DNA from: a virus
IMG/VR virus record: IMGVR_UViG_3300024262_006558
Span: 1-64,000 of that record
DNA length: 64,000 nt
Reading direction: 5' to 3' (one strand)
Shown here: one piece after another, positions 8,413 to 17,094 of the stretch
Position numbering within the stretch: the stretch's first letter is position 1
Layout of the letters: each line of letters starts with the position of its first letter
Made by a program: the position numbers and the translations under genes
The notes under the pieces: generated by a model
What the model was told of the DNA's origin: nothing
The model's input: only the letters and a program-made list of their open reading frames with translations
The model's database searches: none

Positions 8413-9234
8413 TTAAGCGATTTGAGTGTTTGAGTTTGCTTCTGATACCAATTTCTCAATTATCTGCCTAACATCTTCCTCAAGCTTATCTGCTGAATGT
8501 AATAACCAGCTTTGATAACTCTTATCTCCTTCAAGCGATTCAACAATAGACTTACCTTTATATTTACCAAAATTAAAAGTAGGAACACCTTGTGCGTTAA
8601 GATAAATCTTACCCTCAAGGTCCATGTTAGTTTTTCTATTGTTACAAAGCTTTCCAAGCGAATGGATGTCTGCTGTTACTTTTCCGCCATTGTCCAACAC
8701 TTCTCCCTTATGTGTGTCAATTAACGCGTTTAACAGAGCGATATTTGTAGTTATTGTATCTTGAGAGGTAGGCTGCTCTGGATGAAATTTACCCAAATAT
8801 TTTCTAGAAACCGCCTTTAAACTTCTTGGTTCTATCTTTTGATGCAACTGCATCAAGTCAACAATGTTTCGATCGTAAGTTAAAAATGATAATCCTGACC
8901 TACTGAATTCATGAGTTAAGAATTTCAAATCGAAATCTTTAATTGAGAATCCAATAAAATCACAGCCCTCAAAGAAGGCTAGTAACCCTTTAGCTTTTGC
9001 TTCAAAGGTTGGAGCATTTTTAACATGTTCGTTTGTTATGCCATTTATGGCAGTTGAAGCCTCTGATATGTCAATACCAGGGTTAATCTTTGTTATGGCT
9101 ACAATTTCTTTTTCCTCCCCAGGAAACCTCTTTACAACCGCAATTTCTATAATCCTATCTTCTTTAGGATTAAGGCCAGTCGTTTGTATTTTTACAAAGC
9201 ATACAGGTCTTTCAAGTTCTGTTGATAATTTCAT
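8413..9234 (-). CDS. DnaQ-like exonuclease homologue with degenerate active site
   Basis: 273 residues with the DnaQ (DEDD) 3'-5' exonuclease fold plus a C-terminal module reading FNFGKYKGKS, an architecture I recall from Bacteroidota exonucleases. In motif I the expected D-L-E-T-T-G is K-I-Q-T-T-G (about residues 15-20), so both metal-binding acids are gone. Motif II keeps the Asp (KDFDLKFL). Motif III has Q or P where His is expected before its Asp (QPTSQD). The reading frame is intact, so it is probably a non-catalytic, DNA- or partner-binding protein; it is not the proofreading domain fused to DnaE further along. Confidence 0.85.
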   Translation of the reverse strand: MKLSTELERPVCFVKIQTTGLNPKEDRIIEIAVVKRFPGEEKEIVAITKINPGIDISEASTAINGITNEHVKNAPTFEAKAKGLLAFFEGCDFIGFSIKDFDLKFLTHEFSRSGLSFLTYDRNIVDLMQLHQKIEPRSLKAVSRKYLGKFHPEQPTSQDTITTNIALLNALIDTHKGEVLDNGGKVTADIHSLGKLCNNRKTNMDLEGKIYLNAQGVPTFNFGKYKGKSIVESLEGDKSYQSWLLHSADKLEEDVRQIIEKLVSEANSNTQIA

Positions 9235-9281
9235 TATAATTAGATTTATACTTATTTACTTCAACAGTAAAGTTATAAGCT

Positions 9282-9596
9282 TTATATCCAATCTCCAAGA
9301 ACTTTTCCTTTTATTTTGCTTAAATCTTGCGTGGAGAATGTTTTAGTTACATTCTCTATAAAATCAAATTCATTAGGATTAACCCAAAAAACAACTCCAG
9401 ACATTTCACCGTCTGAGTTCAAAGTTTCAACCTGATGATCCGATCCATCAACTGAAAGCACCATTAATCTAGCGCCTGAATCAATAACATAACCATCCTT
9501 CATTTCCTTAGAAATGGAAAGCGAGCAGAGAGACACTTGTAGCTCTTGCTCGCTTTCTATGACAGCATTAAAATCAAATTTAATTAATTGAATCAT
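9282..9596 (-). CDS. Unknown protein, 104 residues
   Basis: Starts MIQLIKFDFNAVI and overlaps the 3' end of the sigma-factor gene by 17 bases, so it is probably translated with it. It appears to be mostly beta strands with an acidic middle. No motif recognised. A partner of the sigma factor is conceivable from position alone. Confidence 0.6.
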   Translation of the reverse strand: MIQLIKFDFNAVIESEQELQVSLCSLSISKEMKDGYVIDSGARLMVLSVDGSDHQVETLNSDGEMSGVVFWVNPNEFDFIENVTKTFSTQDLSKIKGKVLGDWI

Positions 9597-10437
9597 TTAG
9601 ATATTCTTTTAATCTAGAGCTTTTCCCATGACTTCTAAGCTTCCTTTTGGCCAATTCTTTAATTTGCCTAACTCGCTCATTAGTTAAGCTTAATACGTCA
9701 CCAATCTCTCTTAAAGTTTTTGGCTCATTACCATTTAACCCATAGTACATACTAAGAATATCGGCTTCTCTTTCTGAAAGTTGTTTAAATATACTATTTA
9801 TCTCTGTAGCTAAAGATTCTCTGTTGATAGCGTTCTCCATCTGATCATAAGAATCATTTTGCAAAAAATCTACTAAAGAATATTCTGAATCTTCAGAAAC
9901 TTTATTTTCCAAAGAAACGCTTTTGTTTACATCTGGACTTGAGGATATTACCTCACTCTCTTCTATGCAGGCTTTGTCAATCATCTCTTCCAATGTAGGC
10001 TCTCGACTTAGTTCCTGAACCAGTTTTTCTCTGGCTTTGTTTAATTTGTTTTGCGCGTTTATCTTATTAACGGGCAGTCTAACAGTTTCAGTGTTGTCGT
10101 ATATTGACGCCATTATAGCTTGTCTTATCCACCATACTGCATAAGATAAAAATCTTATATTCTTAGATGCGTCAAACTTATTTATAGCCCTAATCATCCC
10201 TATATTACCTTCATTTATCAGGTCGTTAAGTTCCAATCTATCATTTCTGTACTCTTTAGCTACAGATACAATAAACCTTTGATTGCACTCAATAAGTTTT
10301 TCTCTTGCAATTTCGTCACCATTTTGAGCTAGAACTGCAAGTTCTATTTGCTTATTTGCACTCAATTGGTCAAATTTTCTAATTTCTCTAAAATAATTTT
10401 TTCTAGAAAAAGAATCTTCTTGATCGTTTCTTTCCAT
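9580..10437 (-). CDS. RNA polymerase sigma-70 family factor (RpoD-like)
   Basis: 285 residues. Regions in order: 2 (DLINEGNIGMIRAINKFD, then LSYAVWWIRQAI), 3 (TVRLPVNKINAQNKLNKA, REPTLEEM) and 4 (LSEREADILSMYYGL, then TNERVRQIKELAKRKLR). Length and sequence resemble the short primary sigma factor of Bacteroidota (about 287 residues), and unlike T4 gp55 it keeps a full region 4 for reading a -35 element. It should redirect host RNA polymerase to phage promoters; the TATTTATA boxes are candidate targets. Probably acquired from a host rpoD. Confidence 0.92.
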   Translation of the reverse strand: MERNDQEDSFSRKNYFREIRKFDQLSANKQIELAVLAQNGDEIAREKLIECNQRFIVSVAKEYRNDRLELNDLINEGNIGMIRAINKFDASKNIRFLSYAVWWIRQAIMASIYDNTETVRLPVNKINAQNKLNKAREKLVQELSREPTLEEMIDKACIEESEVISSSPDVNKSVSLENKVSEDSEYSLVDFLQNDSYDQMENAINRESLATEINSIFKQLSEREADILSMYYGLNGNEPKTLREIGDVLSLTNERVRQIKELAKRKLRSHGKSSRLKEYLNDSIN

Positions 10438-10475
10438 TTTCGCTTAATTCACTTTTTTTTAGCCCTCTGGGAGGC

Positions 10476-10799
10476 TTACTTGTCCCATTCAAGTTGAGTG
10501 AAAAAACTCTTCAACTTCTCAAATTCCTCTTTTGTGTTCACCACTTTAATAGCATACTGATTCGGTCGTGACGGATCAGTTATATTGTGTCCACTAAGTT
10601 CAATTTTTAGAAACCTTTCTTCTTTTCCCTTTTGCCTAACATATACTAAATCCATTTCAATAAGTGAGTCGTTTTGATCTTCATCATTCCCCACACTTAC
10701 AAATGTACTCATAGAAGCCTTATTGTTAGCAGTCATTATAGACTGCGTAACATCAGCTTTTTTATTACTGGCTACTGGTTGTTCTTTCACTTCTCCCAT
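10476..10799 (-). CDS. Unknown protein, 107 residues
   Basis: A polar N-terminus of about 45 residues, probably disordered, precedes a compact domain (IEMDLVYVRQKGKEERFLKI ending QLEWDK). No family recognised. It has its own host-type promoter at 10832-10863 and may lead the transcription unit containing the sigma-factor gene, 38 bases downstream. Confidence 0.65.
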   Translation of the reverse strand: MGEVKEQPVASNKKADVTQSIMTANNKASMSTFVSVGNDEDQNDSLIEMDLVYVRQKGKEERFLKIELSGHNITDPSRPNQYAIKVVNTKEEFEKLKSFFTQLEWDK

Positions 10800-10831
10800 T
10801 GTGATAATACTTTAACTTATTTCTTTCATAA

Positions 10832-10863
10832 CAAATCTACTAAAAAATATCAAGAAAATCAAG
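10832..10863 (-). promoter_or_regulatory. Host-type promoter (CTTG-N20-TAGATTTG)
   Basis: On the minus strand CTTG (10863-10860), 20 bases, then TAGATTTG (10839-10832), about 33 bases before the ATG at 10799. Same element and spacing as at ssb and dnaE-N. It would drive the 107-residue gene and probably the sigma-factor gene. Confidence 0.6.
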
Positions 10864-10879
10864 TAAAAAGTGAAAAGAA

Positions 10880-10901
10880 AATAGGGGGCGAAATACCCCC
10901 T
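10880..10901 (-). terminator. Terminator after hsp20
   Basis: Stem AGGGGG (10883-10888) with CCCCCT (10896-10901), 7-base loop; on the minus strand it is followed by ATTTTCTTTT. It lies about 30 bases downstream of the small heat shock protein gene. Confidence 0.75.
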
Positions 10902-10930
10902 TTAATACTGTTTAATGAGCTAAAAGTCAG

Positions 10931-11329
10931 TTATTTAACTTTGATACTAAAGCTCTTCTTCTTGCCTTCTTCAGTCTTGGGGATAACAACCTTTAAAACA
11001 CCGTCTTTATAAGATGCGTCAATGCTTTCTATATCAAATCTCCTAGACAGTTTAAACGTCTTTTTAAACGGTTGGATTGGTTGCTTTTTCTTGTGATACT
11101 TATATCCTTCTTCAGATTTAACTGCATCCCCTTCATATGAAACAATAAATAGATCTCCATCGATTTTAATATCGAAGTCACTCTTTTTAGCTCCAGATAA
11201 ATATAAATCTAATCTATACTCATTATCACTTTCTAGTATGTCATATTGAGAATATGATTCATGCTCTAAAACCGTGTTAAAGATGTCTCCAAAAATTTCA
11301 TTCAATTCTTTGTTAAATGTGCTTTTCAT
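10931..11329 (-). CDS. Small heat shock protein (Hsp20/alpha-crystallin)
   Basis: 132 residues. The alpha-crystallin domain covers most of the protein, with the diagnostic strand pair ASYKDGVLKVVIPK near residues 109-122 and a basic tail. Such proteins are ATP-independent holdases; T4-like marine phages often carry one, presumably to help folding or assembly of phage proteins. It has its own terminator, and its upstream gap (11330-11466) shows no clear promoter consensus. Confidence 0.92.
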   Translation of the reverse strand: MKSTFNKELNEIFGDIFNTVLEHESYSQYDILESDNEYRLDLYLSGAKKSDFDIKIDGDLFIVSYEGDAVKSEEGYKYHKKKQPIQPFKKTFKLSRRFDIESIDASYKDGVLKVVIPKTEEGKKKSFSIKVK

Positions 11330-11466
11330 GTTTTTTGATTTATGCTTTAAACTATAGCTCTAGTATAGTCCAAATTCGTACCAATATAGAAAATGCTAAA
11401 ATCCCTGACAGAATTTCCTTTTTTCTTCAATAACAATAAAATAAATAAGACAATTTGTCGTATATG

Positions 11467-11862
11467 CTAGAATCTATCCTCGTACTTAAGAATTTTCTGC
11501 ATTTTAACTGGTGTAAGCTCCAATCCTTCTCCGCCACTTAATTTAATGTGGAAATCCTTGGAAATTGCATACTTAAGAAGGTCAAAATTCAACCTAGTAC
11601 CATCAACGTCAAACCCTCTTTCTGAAAATGTAACAGAATAAGGATTGTCAGTATCTTTGTCGAATATAACCCTAGCTTTCTTCTTAGGTTTCTCAGAGAC
11701 TGGCTCTTGAGATGGTGCTGGAGATTGAGCTACAGCTCTCATAGCCTTTTGTTCTATACCTGGAACAGAAGAAGGGTCTATACCTTGCTCTTCTAGCAAG
11801 GAATAAAGCTCTGTCTTTATAATTTCCTGTAACTGATTTGGTTGTGTTTTACCTGCTCCCAT
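11467..11862 (-). CDS. Unknown protein with late-type box, 131 residues
   Basis: Starts MGAGKTQPNQLQEII: a helical N-terminus, a proline-rich linker (SPAPSQEPVSEKPKKK) and a C-terminal domain (RVIFDKD, YSVTFSERGFDVDG, LKYAISKDFHIKL). The GAGKT at the very N-terminus is not a credible Walker A. A TATTTATA box 15 bases upstream suggests late expression, hence a possible virion or assembly protein. No family recognised. Confidence 0.7.
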   Translation of the reverse strand: MGAGKTQPNQLQEIIKTELYSLLEEQGIDPSSVPGIEQKAMRAVAQSPAPSQEPVSEKPKKKARVIFDKDTDNPYSVTFSERGFDVDGTRLNFDLLKYAISKDFHIKLSGGEGLELTPVKMQKILKYEDRF

Positions 11863-11877
11863 AAATAGACTATTTCA

Positions 11878-11885
11878 TATAAATA
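11878..11885 (-). promoter_or_regulatory. TATTTATA box, candidate late promoter
   Basis: TATTTATA on the minus strand, 15 bases before the ATG at 11862. Confidence 0.55.
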
Positions 11886-11889
11886 GGTG

Positions 11890-11927
11890 TTTTTTTTAAA
11901 AAGCAGACCCTTTTAATGGCCTACTTT
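11890..11927 (-). terminator. Probable terminator after the basic-protein gene
   Basis: On the minus strand a 10-bp stem (11927-11918 with 11909-11900, two G-U pairs) is followed by TTTTT. It overlaps the stop codon of the 64-residue gene. Confidence 0.5.
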
Positions 11928-12120
11928 ATTGCATTTCTTGCTTCTTTTTCGCTATGATAGCTTCGAATTTACTTTTGAACTCTGCTTCTAATTTTGCTTT
12001 TTTAGCTTTTAATTTAGCGGTTCTTTCAATGCTTCTCTTAGCGCTAGTGCTAGCTCTTTTTGCTGATTTCTTAGCTCTATTTTTAGCTTGAGCCTTTTTG
12101 TTCTTATTTGATTTTTTCAT
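11926..12120 (-). CDS. Small, highly basic Lys/Ala-rich protein
   Basis: 64 residues, nearly half Lys or Arg, with Ala and Ser filling the rest in the N-terminal half and a probable coiled-coil helix at the C-terminus (KLEAEFKSKFEAIIAKK). The composition resembles histone H1-like tails and DNA-condensing peptides, so nucleic-acid binding is likely, but there is no defined fold. It overlaps the upstream 96-residue gene by 17 bases, suggesting coupling. Confidence 0.65.
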   Translation of the reverse strand: MKKSNKNKKAQAKNRAKKSAKRASTSAKRSIERTAKLKAKKAKLEAEFKSKFEAIIAKKKQEMQ

Positions 12121-12394
12121 TTTCGCTTTGTTTTTCTGCTGCTTGTAAAACTTTATTTAACCTTTCCATTGAAGTGTTGAAAATCTCCTTAGATTCTTCA
12201 TCTGTAACTAAAACTGGATTAATGCACTCTATTTTCGAGTTATTTCCACTTATTGGGACAAAGAATGCTACGGCGCCATTATCTGTAAAAAGTTGCGCAT
12301 TAGCCTTTTTAATACTCTCTACATGAGCTGGGATATCATTCTGGTCCATATCACCAACGCCAACATAAAAACAAATAATTAACTGATTCTTCAT
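12104..12394 (-). CDS. Unknown protein, 96 residues
   Basis: Starts MKNQLIICFYVGVGDMD: alternating strands and helices (VAFFVPISG, then IECINPVLV) with a charged C-terminal helix (SMERLNKVLQAAEKQ). No family recognised. It is translated into the small basic protein by a 17-base overlap. Confidence 0.65.
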   Translation of the reverse strand: MKNQLIICFYVGVGDMDQNDIPAHVESIKKANAQLFTDNGAVAFFVPISGNNSKIECINPVLVTDEESKEIFNTSMERLNKVLQAAEKQSENEKIK

Positions 12395-12439
12395 AAATTA
12401 TATTTTTAAAAAACTTAATCAAAAATTTACATAAAACAA

Positions 12440-12481
12440 AATAAAAAAGCCTATAACAATTAAGTTATAGGCTTTTTTATT
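12440..12481 (-). terminator. Terminator after nrdB
   Basis: A perfect 18-bp stem (12440-12457 with 12464-12481), 6-base loop, A-run on one side and T-run on the other, so it could work in both directions. It lies just downstream of nrdB. Confidence 0.85.
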
Positions 12482-12497
12482 GCATGATTTATATTTA

Positions 12498-13490
12498 TTA
12501 AAATTCAGCGTCAAAATTAAAGTCGTTCTCACTATCTCTCTTTCCAGCTCTCTTATATTCAGCAACCCTCTTTTCAAAAAAGTTAGTTTTACCCTCTAAA
12601 GAAATCATATCCATAAAATCAAAAGGGTTAGGCGTGTTATACACTTTTTCGCAACGCAATTCATTTAGCCAGAAATCAGCAACAAACTCAATGTACTCAG
12701 ACATCAACTTTGAATTCATTCCTATTAAGGACACAGGGATTGATTCAGTTATGAACTCCTTCTCAATGTCTACGGCAGATACAATTATTTCAGTGATAGT
12801 CTTTTTATCCACTTTGTTAACCACGTGATCATTATGCAGTAAACATGCAAACTCACAATGCTTCCCTTCATCTCTTGAGATTAGCTCATTAGAGAAAGTA
12901 AGCCCAGGCATTAAACCTCTCTTTTTCAACCAGAACAATGCGCAGAAGCTACCAGAAAAGAAGATTCCTTCTACAGCGCAAAATGCAATCAATCTTTCTT
13001 GAAATGTTCCGTTATCAATCCATCTTAATGCCCAATCAGCTTTTTTCTTAACACAAGCTATTGTGTCAATAGCGTTAAATAGCCTATCTTTTTCAGCTTC
13101 ATCTTTAATGTAAGTGTCTATTAATAATGAATATGTCTCACTATGAACATTCTCCATCATAATTTGGAATCCGTAATAGAATTGAGCTTCAGCGTATTGA
13201 ACATCCGCTAGCATGTTGTTTGCTAGATTTTCGTTAACAATACCGTCTGATGCAGCAAAGAATGCGAGGATGTTTTTAATGAAATGCTTTTCATCATCAT
13301 TTAACTTATTATCCCAATCAGCTAAGTCTGGAGATAAATCTAACTCTTCAGCCGTCCATATCATTTCCTGAGTAACTTTATATTGATTCCAAATATCAGG
13401 ATGTTTTATGGGAAAAATAACATATCGATTAGGGTTATCAACCAATATAGGCTCTATTTCTTGCCCCTCTTTCTTTATATCTTCACTCAT
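12498..13490 (-). CDS. nrdB: Ribonucleotide reductase class Ia small subunit
   Basis: 330 residues; holds the di-iron/tyrosyl radical for reduction of ribonucleotides to deoxyribonucleotides. Iron ligands can be read as D82 ([10 protein letters not shown]), E113 and H116 ([10 protein letters not shown]), with Y120 as the radical tyrosine, and further ligands in [10 protein letters not shown] and [10 protein letters not shown]. The C-terminus (NFDAEF) fits the tail that docks on NrdA. The sequence is of the eukaryotic/Bacteroidota R2 type rather than the E. coli type. It has its own terminator and lies 1 kb from nrdA, separated by three small genes. Confidence 0.96.
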   Translation of the reverse strand: MSEDIKKEGQEIEPILVDNPNRYVIFPIKHPDIWNQYKVTQEMIWTAEELDLSPDLADWDNKLNDDEKHFIKNILAFFAASDGIVNENLANNMLADVQYAEAQFYYGFQIMMENVHSETYSLLIDTYIKDEAEKDRLFNAIDTIACVKKKADWALRWIDNGTFQERLIAFCAVEGIFFSGSFCALFWLKKRGLMPGLTFSNELISRDEGKHCEFACLLHNDHVVNKVDKKTITEIIVSAVDIEKEFITESIPVSLIGMNSKLMSEYIEFVADFWLNELRCEKVYNTPNPFDFMDMISLEGKTNFFEKRVAEYKRAGKRDSENDFNFDAEF

Positions 13491-13530
13491 ATTATATACT
13501 TTTTAATTTCTTCTAATGGTCGTAAAAATA

Positions 13531-13560
13531 AAAAACCCTGCTCAATTAAGCAAGGTTTTT
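13531..13560 (-). terminator. Terminator after the 69-residue gene
   Basis: A 12-bp stem with one mismatch (13531-13542 with 13549-13560) and a 6-base loop; on the minus strand the T-run continues. It sits 28 bases downstream of the 69-residue gene and separates it from nrdB. Confidence 0.75.
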
Positions 13561-13588
13561 CTAAACTTTATTTTCGTTCTAGTAATAA

Positions 13589-13798
13589 TTAAAGTATTTC
13601 TGTAATATCTTTTTCCGAGACGTATCCTCGTTTCCCCACTATAAGGTAATTGTAGATACACCTACCAAATAACCTATCCACATAAGCTCCTGAATTTATC
13701 GTGCCTAAATTTGTAATAGTACCTTCTCCTAGTGGGTGGGTTATTCCATTAACCACCTTTACTTTATGCCCTCTATCAATAGCTTTTTGATCCTTCAT
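13589..13798 (-). CDS. Unknown small protein, 69 residues
   Basis: Beta-rich and glycine-rich (KVKVVNGITHPLGEGTITNL), resembling small KOW- or SH3-like barrels. It lies 17 bases downstream of the 87-residue gene in the same unit between nrdA and nrdB. No family assigned. Confidence 0.6.
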   Translation of the reverse strand: MKDQKAIDRGHKVKVVNGITHPLGEGTITNLGTINSGAYVDRLFGRCIYNYLIVGKRGYVSEKDITEIL

Positions 13799-13815
13799 AT
13801 TCTTGTGTTCTTGGT

Positions 13816-14079
13816 CTATGAGGTGATTTTAGGTACAATTACTGAGCATTTATCCGAATTGACAACGAATCCACAAGTATCAAGTTCTGGATTATCTTCC
13901 CTATAATCCTCAATCTCTTTATGGCCTTTTTTATTGGTTTTTATCACATCTTTATATAAGACTGTAAACGTCTTCTTACCGCCAATCTCACTAACTCTAC
14001 CAATTACTGGTTGAGATGGAGAGTGCATAAAAAACACTTTTGTTCCAACATTTATTTCTACTCCATTAAAATCTTTCAT
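13816..14079 (-). CDS. Unknown small protein, 87 residues, SH3/KOW-like
   Basis: The N-terminus follows the pattern D-x-x-G-x-x-I-x-V-G-x-x-V (FNGVEINVGTKVFF) and then IGRVSEIGGKKTFTVLY, typical of a small beta barrel. The rest is charged. It is sandwiched between two other small genes with gaps of 11 and 17 bases. No function assigned. Confidence 0.6.
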   Translation of the reverse strand: MKDFNGVEINVGTKVFFMHSPSQPVIGRVSEIGGKKTFTVLYKDVIKTNKKGHKEIEDYREDNPELDTCGFVVNSDKCSVIVPKITS

Positions 14080-14090
14080 AATAAATAAAT

Positions 14091-14393
14091 TTAAACTTCA
14101 TGTATAATATATGAACCTTCCTCGATGTGCCCATCATGCAACAAAGTTAGCAATACTTCATATATGCCGCTGACATTGCTATAGTTTCCAGAAGCAATCT
14201 CTTTTGATAACTCTTCTTTATGTTTATATGAGTGAACATCTTCTTTTACAATATCCTCACTTACGGTACCATCTCCATCCCCCTCTTCAATTAGGGACAC
14301 AGATAAATCTCCACCATAAGTTTTGTTCACAAACGACTCAAGCGCATGTGATGATGTTTCTAAAATTACTTTTTTGTTAAATACACTTTCCAT
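14091..14393 (-). CDS. Unknown protein, 100 residues
   Basis: Acidic, with a Gly/Asp stretch (EEGDGDGTVSED) in the middle and a C-terminal helix pair ending YIIHEV. First gene of the three-gene group between nrdA and nrdB. No family recognised and no clear promoter consensus in the 130 bases upstream. Confidence 0.6.
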   Translation of the reverse strand: MESVFNKKVILETSSHALESFVNKTYGGDLSVSLIEEGDGDGTVSEDIVKEDVHSYKHKEELSKEIASGNYSNVSGIYEVLLTLLHDGHIEEGSYIIHEV

Positions 14394-14461
14394 ATCATGA
14401 TTATTAAGTTATAAATTATACCTCTGATAACTTAAACGTAAATTTATAAAATTTGTTGCAT

Positions 14462-14493
14462 AAAAAAAAACCATACTATTAATAATAGTATGG
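14462..14493 (-). terminator. Terminator after nrdA
   Basis: A perfect 10-bp stem (14471-14480 with 14484-14493) with a 3-base loop; on the minus strand it runs into TTTTTTTTT. It lies 33 bases past the nrdA stop. Confidence 0.85.
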
Positions 14494-14525
14494 AATTCCT
14501 AAAACGACAACTATAAGCTAATTAG

Positions 14526-17066
14526 CTACGAGCCGCATGCTTCGCAATCTTCCCCATTTTGCATTGCCTCGATGGAACAACTTATTGCCTCCTCTTCAGT
14601 ATAAACCTTAGCTTCAACCTTCTTAGTGTCAACTGTGAATTTAACCGCATCAGCTGCAGCTTTCGTCCTTAAGTAATACATTCCAGTCTTCAAAGCACTC
14701 TCTGGAGTCTTGCCATACTTGGCTTTGTTTTCCAAAAGACTTTTTTGTTTTACAATATCTCCAGATAACTCACCTTCTATTTTAGAAATTTCTTCTAAGA
14801 ACAGATCTAATTCTTCCTGAGCTCCTTCTGATACTGTTACTCCCCCTCCCCATCCAAAGAAATGCATGGCAGTTAAACTACCAAAATTTGGTTGAGCCAT
14901 GTGAATATTCATTGACTGAGTTTGATCTATATAAGCTCCTCTTCCAGCGTACATGTTGATGATGTCCTTTTGAGAAATCTCCCAAGTAGTTCTATACTTG
15001 TGTTTTAGATTTTCAGGGATTTCATCGATAGCTTGAACGCTACCATTATTAGACATTATCTGACTTTTAATCCCATTACTCCATATGCCAAGATCACACA
15101 ACTCTCTAACCAAGTGTTTGTTAACAATGATGAACTCACCGCTTAAAACTCGTCTTAAATACATATTGCTTTGCTGAGCTTCAGCTGCAGCTTCATTTCC
15201 AAATATACTAGCTGTAGAAGCGGTAGGCATTGAACATGTTGTTAAAGAGTTTCTTAGACCGTATTTTATTATGTCCGCTCTTAACCCTTCCCAATCATAC
15301 CTATCAGATGGAGTTACTCCCCACATGTCAAATTGTAATATGCCTTCAGATGCTGGAGATCCTTTGAATGTGCTGTATGACCCTTCTTTCTTAGCAAGAT
15401 CATTAGACGCTTTTAAAGAAGCGTAATATATTGTTTCGTATATTTTCTTATTCAAATCTGCAGACTTAGCGTCACCATATGACATATCCATTAAAAAGAA
15501 TACATCAGCTAAACCTTGAGTTCCTAAACCGATTGGTCTATGCTTAAAGTTTGAATTACTTGCAGTCTCTACAGGGTAGAAATTAATATCAATAACTTTA
15601 TTCAAGTTTATTGTCGCTCTATAAGATACTTGCTCTAATTTTTCGAAGTCAAACTTCTTATTTTTTCTACCTTTAACAAAATTAGGAAGACAAATACTAG
15701 CAAGATTACAAACGGCAGTTTCTTCTGGAGATGTAAATTCAATTATCTCAGCACATAAATTTGAACACTTGATTGTACCTAGATTCTTTTGGTTTGACTT
15801 AACGTTACACGCATCTTTATAAAGCATATAAGGGCCGCCAGTCTCCATTTGAGACTCTAACATTTTAGTCCAAAGCTCTCTAGCTTTAATCTTTCTAATG
15901 TACTTACCTTCAGCTTCATATTTTTCATACAACTCAACAAACTTTTCAGAATAAACCTCATCTAAACCAGGGCATTCTTTAGGGTCCATTAAAGCCCAGT
16001 CTTGATCGTTCTCCACTCTTTGCATGAACAAGTCAGGTAACCACATTGCATAGAACAAATCTCTTGCTCTCATTTCTTCTTTACCATGATTTTTCTTCAT
16101 TTCCAATAAATCGAAAATATCTCCATGCCATGGCTCTATATAAATAGCAATTGACCCTTTTCTCTTGCCTCCACCTTGATCTACATATCTAGCAGTCTCA
16201 TTGAACACCTTAAGCATAGGTACAATTCCATTCGAAGTCCCGTTAGTCCCTTTTATGTAAGACCCTTTAGTTCTTATATTGTGTATACTTAAGCCTATAC
16301 CTCCAGCCGATTGAGAAATGTCTGCGCATTCAGATAAGGTATCGTAAATACCTTTTATTGAATCATCCTTTGCTTGAAGTAAAAAACAGCTAGACATCTG
16401 AGGCTTATTGGTTCCAGCGTTGAATAATGTTGGGGTAGCATGTGTGAAATACTTTTCAGTCATCATGTCGTAAGTCTCCAGAGCGCTCTCTATGTCGTTT
16501 CCATGAATGCCTATAGCAACTCTCATGAATACATATTGAGGGGTCTCAGTAATTTCTAGAGCTTTCTTCTTCTCATTATATGTTTTAAGTAAATAGCTCT
16601 TCTCAAGAGTCTTGTACCCGAATATATCAAAAGTAAAATCTCTTGACTTTATGATTGCAGAATTTAATTCGTCCGAGTTTTCTACTACTGTTTTATAATA
16701 TTCTTCAGATACTAGTGGAGCTCTTTCTCCAGTTTCTGGATCAATGTTGTTGTAAAGTTTGTCAGTTGCTTTTGAGAAACTTCTTTCAGTTGTCTTGTGT
16801 AAAGATGATATCGCTAACCTTCCAGCTAACACCGCGTAATCAGGGTGTTGTGCAGTAAGAGCAGCCGCAGTCTCTACAGCTAAATTATCTAATGCTTCAG
16901 TAGTTACTCCATCGTAAATACCTTCAATAACTTTCTTGGCAATATCAAAAGGCTTTATCCAACTTGGATCCAACTTATAAGATTGCTTTTCTATTCTAGA
17001 AAGAACCTTTTCCAATTTCACAGGCTCTTTCTTTCCAGTCCTTTTAGTTACATAAACTTCGTTCAT
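14526..17066 (-). CDS. nrdA: Ribonucleotide reductase class Ia large subunit
   Basis: 846 residues; the catalytic and allosteric subunit. An N-terminal ATP-cone (from VTKRTGKKEPVKLEKVLSRI, about residues 5-95) sets overall activity. The radical-site loop NLCAEI carries the catalytic Cys with its Asn and Glu neighbours. THATPTLFNAG and SSCFLL mark the barrel entry with the redox cysteine. The C-terminus ends EDCEACGS, the swinging C-x-x-C pair re-reduced by thioredoxin or glutaredoxin. No intein is present. A truncated copy of its N-terminal quarter lies immediately upstream (17095-17682). Confidence 0.96.
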   Translation of the reverse strand: MNEVYVTKRTGKKEPVKLEKVLSRIEKQSYKLDPSWIKPFDIAKKVIEGIYDGVTTEALDNLAVETAAALTAQHPDYAVLAGRLAISSLHKTTERSFSKATDKLYNNIDPETGERAPLVSEEYYKTVVENSDELNSAIIKSRDFTFDIFGYKTLEKSYLLKTYNEKKKALEITETPQYVFMRVAIGIHGNDIESALETYDMMTEKYFTHATPTLFNAGTNKPQMSSCFLLQAKDDSIKGIYDTLSECADISQSAGGIGLSIHNIRTKGSYIKGTNGTSNGIVPMLKVFNETARYVDQGGGKRKGSIAIYIEPWHGDIFDLLEMKKNHGKEEMRARDLFYAMWLPDLFMQRVENDQDWALMDPKECPGLDEVYSEKFVELYEKYEAEGKYIRKIKARELWTKMLESQMETGGPYMLYKDACNVKSNQKNLGTIKCSNLCAEIIEFTSPEETAVCNLASICLPNFVKGRKNKKFDFEKLEQVSYRATINLNKVIDINFYPVETASNSNFKHRPIGLGTQGLADVFFLMDMSYGDAKSADLNKKIYETIYYASLKASNDLAKKEGSYSTFKGSPASEGILQFDMWGVTPSDRYDWEGLRADIIKYGLRNSLTTCSMPTASTASIFGNEAAAEAQQSNMYLRRVLSGEFIIVNKHLVRELCDLGIWSNGIKSQIMSNNGSVQAIDEIPENLKHKYRTTWEISQKDIINMYAGRGAYIDQTQSMNIHMAQPNFGSLTAMHFFGWGGGVTVSEGAQEELDLFLEEISKIEGELSGDIVKQKSLLENKAKYGKTPESALKTGMYYLRTKAAADAVKFTVDTKKVEAKVYTEEEAISCSIEAMQNGEDCEACGS

Positions 17067-17094
17067 TTGTTGTTTTTTTTGTTAATTAAATATT

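Noticed and set aside
11467-11862. GAGKT at the N-terminus as a P-loop ATPase
   Set aside because: It begins at residue 2 with no preceding strand and no Walker B follows.
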